From contig NZ_PEIG01000002.1 of assembly GCF_002749975.1 (NCBI RefSeq), positions 248,001-312,000 of the forward strand: a stretch of DNA of 64,000 nt. The letters are read 5' to 3'. The notes under the pieces are model-generated. The model ran no database searches. It was not told the DNA's origin and saw only the letters and a program-made list of their open reading frames with translations. Shown here piece after piece: positions 55,306 through 63,960 of this stretch. A program made the translations under genes and the position numbers. This DNA comes from Gloeocapsopsis sp. IPPAS B-1203 (GTDB lineage: Bacteria > Cyanobacteriota > Cyanobacteriia > Cyanobacteriales > Chroococcidiopsidaceae). Position 1 is the stretch's first letter. Each line of letters begins with the position of its first letter.

Positions 55306-56378
55306 TGTCTTGGCAATCAGTAGCAATCATTACTCCAAGTAAAGATTGGCAGTATACACCAGCGATACTTGGCAACTTCTTTAGAATCAAGCATTTATCT
55401 AATTCTGAATTTGCTAACAACTTTCGGGCTATTATTGCTCAAGCTTTTGAAGAACCGGATAAAATAACTTTCTTTGATATCAAAAGATTAGCTTTTAAAC
55501 CAGAGTCAGAAGCATTTTTATTTGTACAACCTGGGGGGTTACTTAATCGCAAATTAGCAATTAAACGACTGGATTATTTACCCGATGACTGGCAAATTGA
55601 AATTGAGGTTTTAGGTGGTATGAGTTCATCGATTAGTTTGCCAATCGAGCAATCTGAAGTATTAGGGCTTGAGGCAGCACTTACCTCAAAAGTTAATGTG
55701 GAAAGCTTGAGTACTCATATTTCAAGCGCTGATCATCCTGAAGCCACTGCTAGTAGCAATGGCATGATGTCTGCAATTGATAAACGGAAGTTAGATGAAA
55801 TCAAGCGCAGTTACGATCAGCAATTAGTTCCAGAAAATCCATCAGTTGGGGAGATTTGGAAAGAAAGAGATAGTAATAACTTACCGATTCAAGAGTGGTT
55901 TTGGAATGGTACTTATTGGCTAAGTTCAGCAGAGGTTGTTTTCACGCAAAATCTTAATCTGGGAAGTCTTGGAAACACAGTTAGTCCAGTGATTGATTTT
56001 ACATTAGGACAGGCAATTGACAGGCAAAATAACTTGTTTATCACACGATATATATTCTCGGCTTTAATGGGTAGTTCATCAAGCGCAAATTACACAACAA
56101 GGATTGGTGTTAGTAGACCGAGATTTGATCTAGGTTCTAGTGCTTACACAGAAATCCCAAATTCAGCTTTTACAACGACGATAGTAAGTGGAAACTCCTC
56201 TATTGTAAGTGCTGTAGAAAATCTTAATTTTCACCTTAATACTAGATCTGTAGAAGAGCTGCATAATACTGCTACCATCTCTCCTTTTAATTTTGTTTGT
56301 AGGCTGAGTTCAAGTAACACGACACAAGGATTAAGGCAACTTATGATTGGTATCTACTGTCGTTTAGCAAGAAAATAA
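55305..56378 (+). CDS. Tail-fibre-like protein
   Basis: 357 residues. The central stretch ATASSNGMMSAIDKRKLDEI (about 147-166) matches the GLMS-x-x-DK-x-KLD motif frequent in phage tail fibres and receptor-binding proteins. It is followed by NPSVGEIW and WFWNGTYWLSS, also common there. The N-terminal ~110 residues are a separate domain that may attach to the particle. The C-terminal beta region would be the tip. Motif-based; no full-length family recognised. Confidence 0.7.
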   Translation: MSWQSVAIITPSKDWQYTPAILGNFFRIKHLSNSEFANNFRAIIAQAFEEPDKITFFDIKRLAFKPESEAFLFVQPGGLLNRKLAIKRLDYLPDDWQIEIEVLGGMSSSISLPIEQSEVLGLEAALTSKVNVESLSTHISSADHPEATASSNGMMSAIDKRKLDEIKRSYDQQLVPENPSVGEIWKERDSNNLPIQEWFWNGTYWLSSAEVVFTQNLNLGSLGNTVSPVIDFTLGQAIDRQNNLFITRYIFSALMGSSSSANYTTRIGVSRPRFDLGSSAYTEIPNSAFTTTIVSGNSSIVSAVENLNFHLNTRSVEELHNTATISPFNFVCRLSSSNTTQGLRQLMIGIYCRLARK

Positions 56379-56379
56379 A

Positions 56380-56877
56380 ATGAAAATAAACATATCATAT
56401 AACCAGCAAGGACAACCCCAATTTGTCCATTTCAATCGCGGTACTCAAGAGTCTCCCATGTGGGCTTCTTTACCCTTTAATTCTGATATAAAAGAATTCA
56501 ATCCGCGATCTCCTATGGACTTTACTTTGATGAATGAAGTTGAAGATTTAGCGGAATGGAAAGCTCTTGATTTAAGCGATCGCCCTGCTGCAACAGATAC
56601 GAATACTCCTCTTGAGCCTGACTACCCAGGACTGACAGCAGCAGTAAGAGATACACCAATATTTGGGAAAGCCTATACAATTGCTAAATCTAATTCAGAT
56701 GTTCTTAGTGCTTTAAGTTTCTTCATGGCAGCACTTAATACAAATGTTTTCTTAGTTCAGGATTTGGAATTTGCTTTAAAGGATTTGCGTCGAGCATTAG
56801 AAGATGTTTGGAGCCAGGAAGACATTAACTATATCAATCAATCGCTTTTGACTAATAACTTTAATTTCCAGATTTAA
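56380..56877 (+). CDS. Hypothetical protein
   Basis: 165 residues. N-terminal beta region (INISYNQQGQPQFVHFNRGT) and a helical C-terminus with VLSALSFFMAALNTNVFLVQ and DLEFALKDLRRALEDVW. Directly after the fibre gene and before the holin-like gene, so possibly a fibre chaperone or accessory protein, by position only. Confidence 0.6.
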   Translation: MKINISYNQQGQPQFVHFNRGTQESPMWASLPFNSDIKEFNPRSPMDFTLMNEVEDLAEWKALDLSDRPAATDTNTPLEPDYPGLTAAVRDTPIFGKAYTIAKSNSDVLSALSFFMAALNTNVFLVQDLEFALKDLRRALEDVWSQEDINYINQSLLTNNFNFQI

Positions 56878-56897
56878 AAAATCTACTTATATGAACT

Positions 56898-57176
56898 ATG
56901 AACAGCAACAAAGATTTGCATTGCCCAGTTGACTGCCCTAATCGAATGTCGAGATTAGGGAAAGGTTATAGTTTTTTGTTTTCGATTGCTTTAACAGTGT
57001 TATTAGTGTGGCAATCATGCGATGTGAAATATTCCGATCAGACAGGTTTGGAGATTAAAACGCGGGATGTACCACTGGCAATTTTAGTCCCAAGTTTTTT
57101 ATTGATTGCTGGTGCTTTGGGAATCAATACAGATCCGATTGCCCAAAAATTAGGAAATATCTTAACTAAGGATTGA
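56898..57176 (+). CDS. Holin-like two-span membrane protein
   Basis: 92 residues with two predicted membrane helices (about 24-40, SFLFSIALTVLLVWQS; about 59-75, PLAILVPSFLLIAGALG) and short charged ends. Size, topology and position directly before a peptidoglycan hydrolase fit a class II holin, which permeabilises the inner membrane so the endolysin can act. No sequence family is recognised, so the call rests on context. Confidence 0.6.
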   Translation: MNSNKDLHCPVDCPNRMSRLGKGYSFLFSIALTVLLVWQSCDVKYSDQTGLEIKTRDVPLAILVPSFLLIAGALGINTDPIAQKLGNILTKD

Positions 57177-57180
57177 AGAA

Positions 57181-57903
57181 TTGAGCTATCCAAATTTGTC
57201 TCAATTGAATACAACTCTAACGCTTGATTCTTTAGTACAGAATCGAGTGTTAGTTACTGAAATTCAGTATTTATTAAGTGTTGGTGGTTTTTATAAAGGT
57301 AAAGTTGACGGCATATTAGGGAAGCAAACAATTGCTGCTTTTGTTGAATTTAAAAAACAGGCTTATTTGCAACATCCCGATCGACTAGGGCAATCTACAG
57401 CACGTGCTTTACTTGAATTACAGGGCAAAGCTTGGCACCCTAATCCAACTGAGACAAGTCCTAATAGAATTTCAACTGTGCAGTTTCGGTTGCCTACTGG
57501 CGAGATGGTGGCAACGAATGAGCCGATTTTTGAGTGCAAGCATTTTACGTGGGGTGAAGCTACTGGTAATGGATCTCGCAAGCTTGCAGATAAGACTATT
57601 TTGTTTAATGTTGTGAGAACTGCACAGTGTTTAGAGCGAGTGCGATCGCATTTTGGTAATCGTGCAATCAAGATTAATAGTTGGTATCGACCGCCAAGTA
57701 TTAACCGTGCTGTTGGTGGCGTATCAAACTCTACGCACATTCAAGGCTATGCAGTGGATTTTACGATTGAGGGAATTACACCAGTGGAGGTTTATCAGAA
57801 ATTGGATGCGTGGCACGGCAAGGCTGGGGGTTTAGGTAAGAGTGTTTTATTTACTCACCTTGACTTAAGAGGCTATGCAGCGCGTTGGATTTACGGGCGT
57901 TAA
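57181..57903 (+). CDS. Endolysin: peptidoglycan-binding domain plus M15 peptidase
   Basis: 240 residues from a TTG at 57181, four bases after the previous stop with AAGGA upstream. Residues ~22-80 are a PG_binding_1 domain (LLSVGGFYKGKVDGILGKQT). The C-terminal domain is an M15-type D-Ala-D-Ala/L,D-peptidase with INSWYRPPSINRAVGG and zinc ligands H186 and D193 in STHIQGYAVDF and H226 in FTHLDLRG. It would cut peptide cross-links for lysis. It converges on the integrase gene 39 bp away. Confidence 0.88.
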   Translation: MSYPNLSQLNTTLTLDSLVQNRVLVTEIQYLLSVGGFYKGKVDGILGKQTIAAFVEFKKQAYLQHPDRLGQSTARALLELQGKAWHPNPTETSPNRISTVQFRLPTGEMVATNEPIFECKHFTWGEATGNGSRKLADKTILFNVVRTAQCLERVRSHFGNRAIKINSWYRPPSINRAVGGVSNSTHIQGYAVDFTIEGITPVEVYQKLDAWHGKAGGLGKSVLFTHLDLRGYAARWIYGR

Positions 57904-57941
57904 TTTAAATTGGACCTAGTCCGATATTCCAACTAGCAGAA

Positions 57942-59141
57942 TTAATCAATTGGTTTTAGATATTCCAATATTTTGTCATCTAAGTAATGTTTTCTAATGA
58001 CATCTGCACTAGAATCTGTCCACCGCGCGACAATTTCAGGTGCTACACCTTTAGCCACTTGCTCACTCATGAAAGTATCTCTGCATGAATAAGGAGTTGT
58101 TTCTCGTTCAACAATTGAATCTACTATTTTATTCCAAGCCGTTTTAGAAAAATTGGCATAGTTTATAACTTTACCTTTAGGACTAGGAAAAACCAATGTA
58201 GACGGTTCAAAACTTTCAGGACGAATTGATTGCAATAAGTTTTGTAGATTTGAACCACAAGGGAATTTTCGATTATTGCGATATCGAGAATTTTTAGAGC
58301 CTTCTGATTTGATAATTTTTCCGTTTCCTAATTGAACGGCAGATTGAGAAAAAATTATTTGTGAACAATCATGCTTAATTTGTCCCCAAGTTAGCCCTAT
58401 TGCTTCACTAGGTCGGCAACCTGTAAAAAAAAGAAACTTAACTAATGCAGTGTAGTGGCAGTATCCAAAACCAGTTACACCGCGTCCATTAAAGTTTCCT
58501 TTGTGTTGTTCAAAAGATTTAATAATCGCTTCTTTCTCTTCTTGATTAAATGCATTAGGTTTTGGTTCTTTTTCCCAGTTATGCTTGGGTAACTCTTGTG
58601 CCATTCCTTCATAAAGAGATGATTGCAAGCTGATTAAGTTGTATTTTATTCCCCATTTAGTTGCTGCATTTAAGTGTGTTAGTATGCGCTTAGTCATACT
58701 GTTAGTTGTGTTATCTAAAAGCCACTGCCTAACTTCTAGAGCTTCATCTAGTGCTTGATAAGGGCATTTTTCTAGATATTTGTATACACTAGTTTTTAGA
58801 TAATGAATTGTGCTTTCTTTTAATCCGATTTGCTTGAATTCTAAATATTTACTAAAAAGTTGAGTGGTTGTTAAGTTGACTTTCTCAGTTGTTATCGCGA
58901 CTAACTGATTTTTTTGCTTGTACTTACTTAAAGAAGTGTCAAAAACATCATTTAAGAGATCTAAAGATATTTGATCCGCAATAGCGATCGCTTTACCAAG
59001 TGCTATTGGTTCGCTATATTTAGCGCCTTTAATTGGATTGAATTTATAAGTTTTATTATTGAGTTGAAATTGAATGCAGATTGAGCCGTTGTGATTAATC
59101 GGTTTAATGCGCTTGGGTTTAGTTGCAGCTTGCTCAAGCAT
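57942..59141 (-). CDS. Tyrosine recombinase (integrase)
   Basis: 399 residues. The SAM-like core-binding domain is at about 90-180. The catalytic domain has R243 in FFTGCRPSEAIGLTW, R354 in TPYSCRDTFMSE and the nucleophile Y386 in RKHYLDD. The usual histidines of HxxR and the H/W position are replaced (Y351, D356 and WTDSS), a pattern I associate with cyanobacterial element integrases. It catalyses integration into and excision from tRNA-Gly. It sits 134 bp from the right 45-bp repeat, i.e. at the tRNA-distal end, reading inward. Three TCTACCA motifs lie in its promoter. Confidence 0.93.
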   Translation of the reverse strand: MLEQAATKPKRIKPINHNGSICIQFQLNNKTYKFNPIKGAKYSEPIALGKAIAIADQISLDLLNDVFDTSLSKYKQKNQLVAITTEKVNLTTTQLFSKYLEFKQIGLKESTIHYLKTSVYKYLEKCPYQALDEALEVRQWLLDNTTNSMTKRILTHLNAATKWGIKYNLISLQSSLYEGMAQELPKHNWEKEPKPNAFNQEEKEAIIKSFEQHKGNFNGRGVTGFGYCHYTALVKFLFFTGCRPSEAIGLTWGQIKHDCSQIIFSQSAVQLGNGKIIKSEGSKNSRYRNNRKFPCGSNLQNLLQSIRPESFEPSTLVFPSPKGKVINYANFSKTAWNKIVDSIVERETTPYSCRDTFMSEQVAKGVAPEIVARWTDSSADVIRKHYLDDKILEYLKPID

Positions 59142-59185
59142 AGTCTTGTAAGCGGGAGTTTTAGTGAAGTGAATGTAGAGGGGAG

Positions 59186-59229
59186 TCTACCAAAAGTCTA
59201 CCAGTTGCAGCACGCGGAAAGTCTACCAA
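59186..59229. repeat. Right TCTACCA repeats (putative recombinase arm sites)
   Basis: TCTACCAA at 59186, TCTACCA at 59197 (11 bp later) and TCTACCAA at 59222, upstream of the integrase start and inside the right att core. They match the left set at 42466-42510. Integrase binding here could also autoregulate its promoter. Confidence 0.7.
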
Positions 59230-59274
59230 AGCCTGTAACGTTCTCAGGTCTTGAATTGTTCACATTTTGTTTTA

Positions 59275-59319
59275 AGCCTTCCAAGCTATTGATGCGAGTT
59301 CGATTCTCGCTGCCCGCTT
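59275..59319 (+). other. attR core (45-bp direct repeat)
   Basis: Perfect copy of 42335-42379: the 3' 44 nt of tRNA-Gly plus one T, without the 5' half. It marks the distal junction of the element and does not form a tRNA on its own. Confidence 0.95.
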
Positions 59320-59412
59320 TGATAAAAAACTAAAATCAATATAATAAAAGCGATCGCTTGGCAAGTGAAACAAGTGATCATTGAAAAGCGCACCTCATAA
59401 GAGAATTAGCCA

Positions 59413-59898
59413 ATGACTCGAACAAAACCTATACATTCAACTTCGCATAGCGACTTATACTATCGCGATTTTGTCGCATGGTCTGACGAGCAAGCCTTGT
59501 TATTAGAACAAGAAAGATTCAGCGAACTAGACTTGATTCACTTAATTGAAGAGGTGCGTGATTTGGGGCGCAGAGAGCGAGATGCTATTGAAAGTCAGCT
59601 AGAGCGATTACTGTTACACGTACTTAAGTGGCAATACCAACCCAAATTAAAAAGCAGTAGTTGGGAAATATCTATCAAAGATGCGAGAAGACAAATCAAA
59701 AAGCTGTGTAGAAAATATCCAGTACTTATAAAACATATTCATAAAGAAGATGTTTTTGATGAATGTTACTTGGATGCTCGTGAAGCAGCAATAGATGAGA
59801 CAGGATTGCCTAAGAAAACTTTCCCGTTAGAGTGTTCTTACTCATTAGATCAAGTGCTGAATTCAAGTTTCTTTCCAGAAGCGATCGCAGATGAATAA
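59413..59898 (+). CDS. DUF29 protein (host copy)
   Basis: 161 residues, DUF29 signature (YRDFVAWSDEQALLLEQERF, LDLIHLIEEVRDLGRRERDA, SWEISIKDARRQIKKL). First gene outside the element, 93 bp after attR. The first ~100 residues are nearly identical to the element copy at 45804-46280; the C-terminal third has diverged. Function unknown; it is not part of the secDF cluster, which is on the other strand. Confidence 0.9.
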   Translation: MTRTKPIHSTSHSDLYYRDFVAWSDEQALLLEQERFSELDLIHLIEEVRDLGRRERDAIESQLERLLLHVLKWQYQPKLKSSSWEISIKDARRQIKKLCRKYPVLIKHIHKEDVFDECYLDAREAAIDETGLPKKTFPLECSYSLDQVLNSSFFPEAIADE

Positions 59899-59922
59899 TT
59901 TGCTTTGAGAGTATTCACTTGC

Positions 59923-60333
59923 TTATTGACAAACCCATTTCCATAATGGGTGACTCGGACCCTGTTGACGAATGCGCTGTACTTGTTGTTCTAAACGGCG
60001 CTTTTCTTGCGATGGTATTCCCCAAAGGATATTACGACTTTGCCATACCAAGACACCCAAAGTCATGCCAACACAAATTGCTAAACCCAGGGTAGGTATT
60101 GGGTTATAATACAAGCCATAGCGCACTGCTACCCAAGTAAAATATTGTTGCCACAAAGCAATTTCCCCACGTAACCCCCACAAGCTCAATAAACCAATTG
60201 TTAACCACAATATTCCGACAAACAACCATCTACCGTACACAGTTAATTGATGTAGCTTGTGTACTTGCTGTTTAAAAGTTTTGTCGCGGTATTCACTGAG
60301 ATTGTTATAGTGTGGCTGATCTGGTTGAACCAT
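59923..60333 (-). CDS. Small membrane protein downstream of secF
   Basis: 136 residues with two membrane helices (about 35-55, LFVGILWLTIGLLSLWGL; about 78-98, PTLGLAICVGMTLGVLVW) and basic ends. It starts 45 bp after secF on the same strand and is probably in the pdhB-secD-secF transcript. I recognise no named family. Confidence 0.75.
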   Translation of the reverse strand: MVQPDQPHYNNLSEYRDKTFKQQVHKLHQLTVYGRWLFVGILWLTIGLLSLWGLRGEIALWQQYFTWVAVRYGLYYNPIPTLGLAICVGMTLGVLVWQSRNILWGIPSQEKRRLEQQVQRIRQQGPSHPLWKWVCQ

Positions 60334-60378
60334 AGTGAGGGTAGGATACTACTGCAAGCTGACAAAAAGAATGCATTG

Positions 60379-61350
60379 TTAAGTATCTTCTGGTGGTGAA
60401 TCAATCACTGCTGTGCTTTGTGTTGCTAAACGCTGACCATGACGTTCGCGCCACCAAGAAAGGAGAGTACTGGCGATAAAAATACTAGAATAAGCACCGC
60501 AAATAAAGCCGATAATCAAAGCTAAGGCAAAATTCTTTAAAGTTTCTCCACCAAATAGAAAAATTGCGAATAGTGCGAGCATTGTTGTTAATGTCGTATT
60601 GATCGATCTGGCTAAAGTCTGATTAACAGCATCATCAACAATTTCACTAATCGAGCGATCGGGATTTACTTTTAATATTTCCCGAATTCGGTCATAGATG
60701 ACGACAGTATCGTTGACTGAAAAACCCGTGATTGTGAGTAAAGCAACGATAAATAAACTATCTACCTCAACACCCCATACTAAGCCTAAAATTGCAAAAA
60801 CCCCTGCTGTGAACAGCACATCATGAAGTAGGGCAGTAATTGCAAATACGGCAAAGTCTAACTGAAACCGTAAACTAATGTAAACGATAATACCACCAAA
60901 AGAAACAATCAACGCCAGCAATCCAGAAGATAATAATTGGCGACCAATTGTTGGACCTACTGTGTCGATCTGAGTCGATTGCGGATCGAAAGCACCAATT
61001 CTTTGACTAAGTGCATCTTGCAACTGGGTACGTTGCTCTACATCTAAGGTACTCGTGCGAATTGAGATACCTTGTTGTTCTTGTCCCAAAATCTGAATGC
61101 TGCTATTAGCAAGTCCTTGGGCTGCTAGAACTTCGCGCACCGCAGTAATATCTATTGGTTGAGCACAATTATTTGGTTGACTGCAATCTCGTTCGAGTTG
61201 TAAGCGCGTACCACCGACAAAATCCAAACTAGGACGTAATGGTGCGCCGATTTGCTGCCAAGAAATTAGCATTGCAGCTATTCCAGTAATAATCGCTACA
61301 GCAGAAATTGCCCACCATAGTTTTCGCGATTGATTAATACTTAGTTTCAT
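60379..61350 (-). CDS. secF: Protein translocase subunit SecF
   Basis: 323 residues, six membrane spans. The N-terminal span is followed by [13 protein letters not shown], the periplasmic P1-like region, and the conserved [15 protein letters not shown] with [19 protein letters not shown] in the membrane core. With SecD it uses proton-motive force to pull proteins across after SecYEG. It starts 37 bp after the secD stop. Confidence 0.97.
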   Translation of the reverse strand: MKLSINQSRKLWWAISAVAIITGIAAMLISWQQIGAPLRPSLDFVGGTRLQLERDCSQPNNCAQPIDITAVREVLAAQGLANSSIQILGQEQQGISIRTSTLDVEQRTQLQDALSQRIGAFDPQSTQIDTVGPTIGRQLLSSGLLALIVSFGGIIVYISLRFQLDFAVFAITALLHDVLFTAGVFAILGLVWGVEVDSLFIVALLTITGFSVNDTVVIYDRIREILKVNPDRSISEIVDDAVNQTLARSINTTLTTMLALFAIFLFGGETLKNFALALIIGFICGAYSSIFIASTLLSWWRERHGQRLATQSTAVIDSPPEDT

Positions 61351-61387
61351 TGTGATATCTATGCCCCTCCAGTCTAAGATCGCGAGT

Positions 61388-62803
61388 TCATCGAGCTACC
61401 TCTGCCCTCCGAACTGTTGGCAGGTTTGGACAATACAATTCTGGCTTACGCAATGAAGGTAAGCTAATTGCGATAAACATGAGGGTACGACTACAGGTAA
61501 TTGCTGTAAACATACTCACGGCAATTCCTAGTGCCAAAGTTAAGGCAAAACCACGAACTAAACCTGCTCCTAACCAGAACAAAGCTGCACAAGCAATCCA
61601 AGTTGTGACATTACTATCTAAAATGCTGGAAAAAGCACGGTAAAATCCCGATTCCACAGAACGATACAGCGACTTACCAGCACGAAGTTCCTCACGTGTC
61701 CGCTCAAAAATGAGTACATTGGCGTCAACTGCCATGCCAATACTGAGAATAAAACCCGCAATGCCAGGAAGTGTCAAGGTGACACCAAGTAAAGCAAAAC
61801 TAGCCCACGTCAGTAAAGCATAAACACACAAAGATAAATCTGCAATGATGCCAGGAACTCGATAGTAAACGACCATGAAGATCAACACCAAGATCAAACC
61901 ACCGATACCAGCATAGATACTGCGTTGGATGCTGTCTCTTCCTAAAGTGGCACCAACAGTGCGATTTTCAACAATTTCTACAGGTACAGGTAATGCACCA
62001 CCTCGTAATTGAATTGCCAAATCGTTCGCTTCTTGGGCAGTAAAGCGACCTGTAATGACTGCTGATCCTCCTGTGATCCCAGTTTGAGCAAATTGCGGAC
62101 CAACGGTAGGTGCGCTAATTAATTCATTGTCAAGAAAGATACCAATACTGCGTCCAGTTCCAGCAAGATCGCGGGTGAGTTGGGCAAACAGTTCAGCACC
62201 AGGTGAATCAAAACGAATTCCTACTTCCCAGTTGTTGGGTGCTTGTGTCGGTTGTCCGTACGCATCTTCAAGGTTTCTACCTGTTAGGGGAGGATTTGTG
62301 CTTTCAAATAGTTGAGCGATCGCTGCATTACTGCGCTCAATCGCTTCTTGATTTTGCTGAATTTCTGTAGTATTGTTTGTTGCTCTTAATTCTTGCTGTT
62401 TGGCTAGCAATCCTAATCTGACTTGCTGTTCGGCAAATAACTGGGCTTCTGTACCTGGTCGTTGCGTGCGAAACTCTAACTGTGCAGTTCCTCCAAGCAC
62501 TCGTTCGGCTTGTTCTGGATTGCTGACACCAGGGAGTTGGACAAGTATTTGATCTTGCCCTACAGTTTGGACGACTGGTTCCGAAACACCTAAACCATTA
62601 ATTCGATTTTCAATAACACTCTGAACGGCTTCTAGTTCGCGGTCAGTGATTTGGGGAATCTCTGCTGTTGGTTGCACTTGAATTGTTAGCTGCGAACCAC
62701 CTTGAAGATCTAATCCCAAGGAAATCGGAAGTCTGGCGATCGCCACAATAGCAGCGATTACCAATACTACGATCAAAGCCAATAGCGATCGCTGTCTTTG
62801 CAT
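61388..62803 (-). CDS. secD: Protein translocase subunit SecD
   Basis: 471 residues. TM1 (about 7-26) is followed by [14 protein letters not shown]. The periplasmic domain includes [17 protein letters not shown] and GTAQLEFR, with a Gln-rich insertion (about 120-165) seen in cyanobacterial SecD. TM2-6 follow, with [18 protein letters not shown]. The N-terminus has the short [11 protein letters not shown] start preceding the span. First SecDF subunit of the operon, 52 bp after pdhB. Confidence 0.97.
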   Translation of the reverse strand: MQRQRSLLALIVVLVIAAIVAIARLPISLGLDLQGGSQLTIQVQPTAEIPQITDRELEAVQSVIENRINGLGVSEPVVQTVGQDQILVQLPGVSNPEQAERVLGGTAQLEFRTQRPGTEAQLFAEQQVRLGLLAKQQELRATNNTTEIQQNQEAIERSNAAIAQLFESTNPPLTGRNLEDAYGQPTQAPNNWEVGIRFDSPGAELFAQLTRDLAGTGRSIGIFLDNELISAPTVGPQFAQTGITGGSAVITGRFTAQEANDLAIQLRGGALPVPVEIVENRTVGATLGRDSIQRSIYAGIGGLILVLIFMVVYYRVPGIIADLSLCVYALLTWASFALLGVTLTLPGIAGFILSIGMAVDANVLIFERTREELRAGKSLYRSVESGFYRAFSSILDSNVTTWIACAALFWLGAGLVRGFALTLALGIAVSMFTAITCSRTLMFIAISLPSLRKPELYCPNLPTVRRAEVAR

Positions 62804-62855
62804 ACTCTAAATTTGTCTGCGACAAACGCTATGATAACGTTTTAAAAATGCATTG

Positions 62856-63839
62856 CTAAATCCGCAATGCCACCATCTTCTCGACTGCTTCAATAATTTG
62901 CTCTGGTTGAACAATTGTCAATCGCTCTAAAGCCCCGTTGTATGGTGTGGGAATATCTTGGGAAGACAAGCGCAATACAGGTGCATCGAGTTCGTCGAAG
63001 AGGCGATCGTTAATTGAGGCAACCAGTTCAGCACCAATACCTCCTGTGCGCATACACTCTTCCACAATAATGACACGATGTGTTTTCCGAATCGAGTCAC
63101 CAATCGTATCAAAATCTAAAGGTTTGAGTGAAATTAAATCGATGACTTCAGGGTCAAAACCATTCTTTTCTAAAGTTTTTACCGCTTGGAGCACATGATG
63201 ACGCATCCGCGAGTACGTCAAAATTGTCACATCTTTCCCTTGACGAACGACTTCGGCTTTATCTAAAGGCAACAAATATTCAGTTTCTGGTAAATCTTCT
63301 TTTAAGTTGTACAGCAGTACGTGTTCAAAAAATAATACTGGATTCTCATCGCGAATTGCTGATTTGAGTAATCCCTTAGCGTTATAAGGAGTGGAGCAGG
63401 CAACAATTTTTAGCCCTGGAACTGCCTGAAAATAAGCCTCTAGCCTTTGTGAGTGTTCTGCACCGAGTTGTCTACCCACACCGCCAGGACCGCGAATTAC
63501 CATCGGAATTTTGAAGTTACCGCCAGAAGTATAGCGCAGCATTCCGGCATTGTTTGCAATTTGGTTAAAAGCAAGGAGTAGAAACCCCATATTCATACCT
63601 TCAACAATCGGTCGCAATCCGGTCATTGCGGCTCCTACAGCCATTCCAGTAAAACTATTTTCGGCAATGGGCGTGTCGAGTAATCGCAGTTCGCCATACT
63701 TTTTGTAAAGGTCTTTCGTCACTTTATACGAACCGCCATAATGTCCGACGTCTTCACCAAGAACAAATACAGTAGCATCGCGTGCCATTTCTTCATCAAT
63801 GGCGGCACGTAGCGCATTAAAAAAGAGTGTTTCTGCCAT
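62856..63839 (-). CDS. pdhB: Pyruvate dehydrogenase E1 component subunit beta
   Basis: 327 residues. Beta chain of the thiamine-diphosphate E1 enzyme, converting pyruvate towards acetyl-CoA. Motifs include [17 protein letters not shown] near the start, [18 protein letters not shown], and [12 protein letters not shown] near the end. Length and start (ATG at 63837-63839, AGGAGG-like site upstream) are normal. It heads the pdhB-secD-secF run, a neighbourhood typical of cyanobacteria. The alpha subunit is not in the window. Confidence 0.97.
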   Translation of the reverse strand: MAETLFFNALRAAIDEEMARDATVFVLGEDVGHYGGSYKVTKDLYKKYGELRLLDTPIAENSFTGMAVGAAMTGLRPIVEGMNMGFLLLAFNQIANNAGMLRYTSGGNFKIPMVIRGPGGVGRQLGAEHSQRLEAYFQAVPGLKIVACSTPYNAKGLLKSAIRDENPVLFFEHVLLYNLKEDLPETEYLLPLDKAEVVRQGKDVTILTYSRMRHHVLQAVKTLEKNGFDPEVIDLISLKPLDFDTIGDSIRKTHRVIIVEECMRTGGIGAELVASINDRLFDELDAPVLRLSSQDIPTPYNGALERLTIVQPEQIIEAVEKMVALRI

Positions 63840-63960
63840 GAATGCAAGGAGGTGGAATAGTTAATCGGTTAGTCTATAATATTAACCTTTTGCCATGATT
63901 TATGAATGCTGTGGGCGATCGCACTTGGAACTAGGAGCGAGGGGCGAGGGGTTAGAGAGC

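Larger units (their letters stand above)
42380..59319. mobile_element. 16.94-kb integrative element in tRNA-Gly, replicon plus virus-like modules
   Basis: Bounded by the 45-bp repeat. It contains a tyrosine recombinase at the tRNA-distal end, phased short repeats just inside each end, and a toprim/SF3 primase-helicase with an internal iteron array. Small unknown genes follow, then a minus-strand cassette (48041-52581) and a plus-strand cassette (52852-57903) ending in holin-like and M15 endolysin genes. HIP1 octamers are sparse, with none seen by eye between about 49.2 and 56.5 kb. No transposase, conjugation, terminase, portal or recognisable capsid gene was found. It resembles P4-like satellites in its replication strategy, but I cannot place it in a named family. 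Confidence 0.9.

Noticed and set aside
59275-59319. Second tRNA-Gly gene
   Set aside because: Only the 3' half is present; there is no 5' acceptor strand or D arm, so it is an att remnant.
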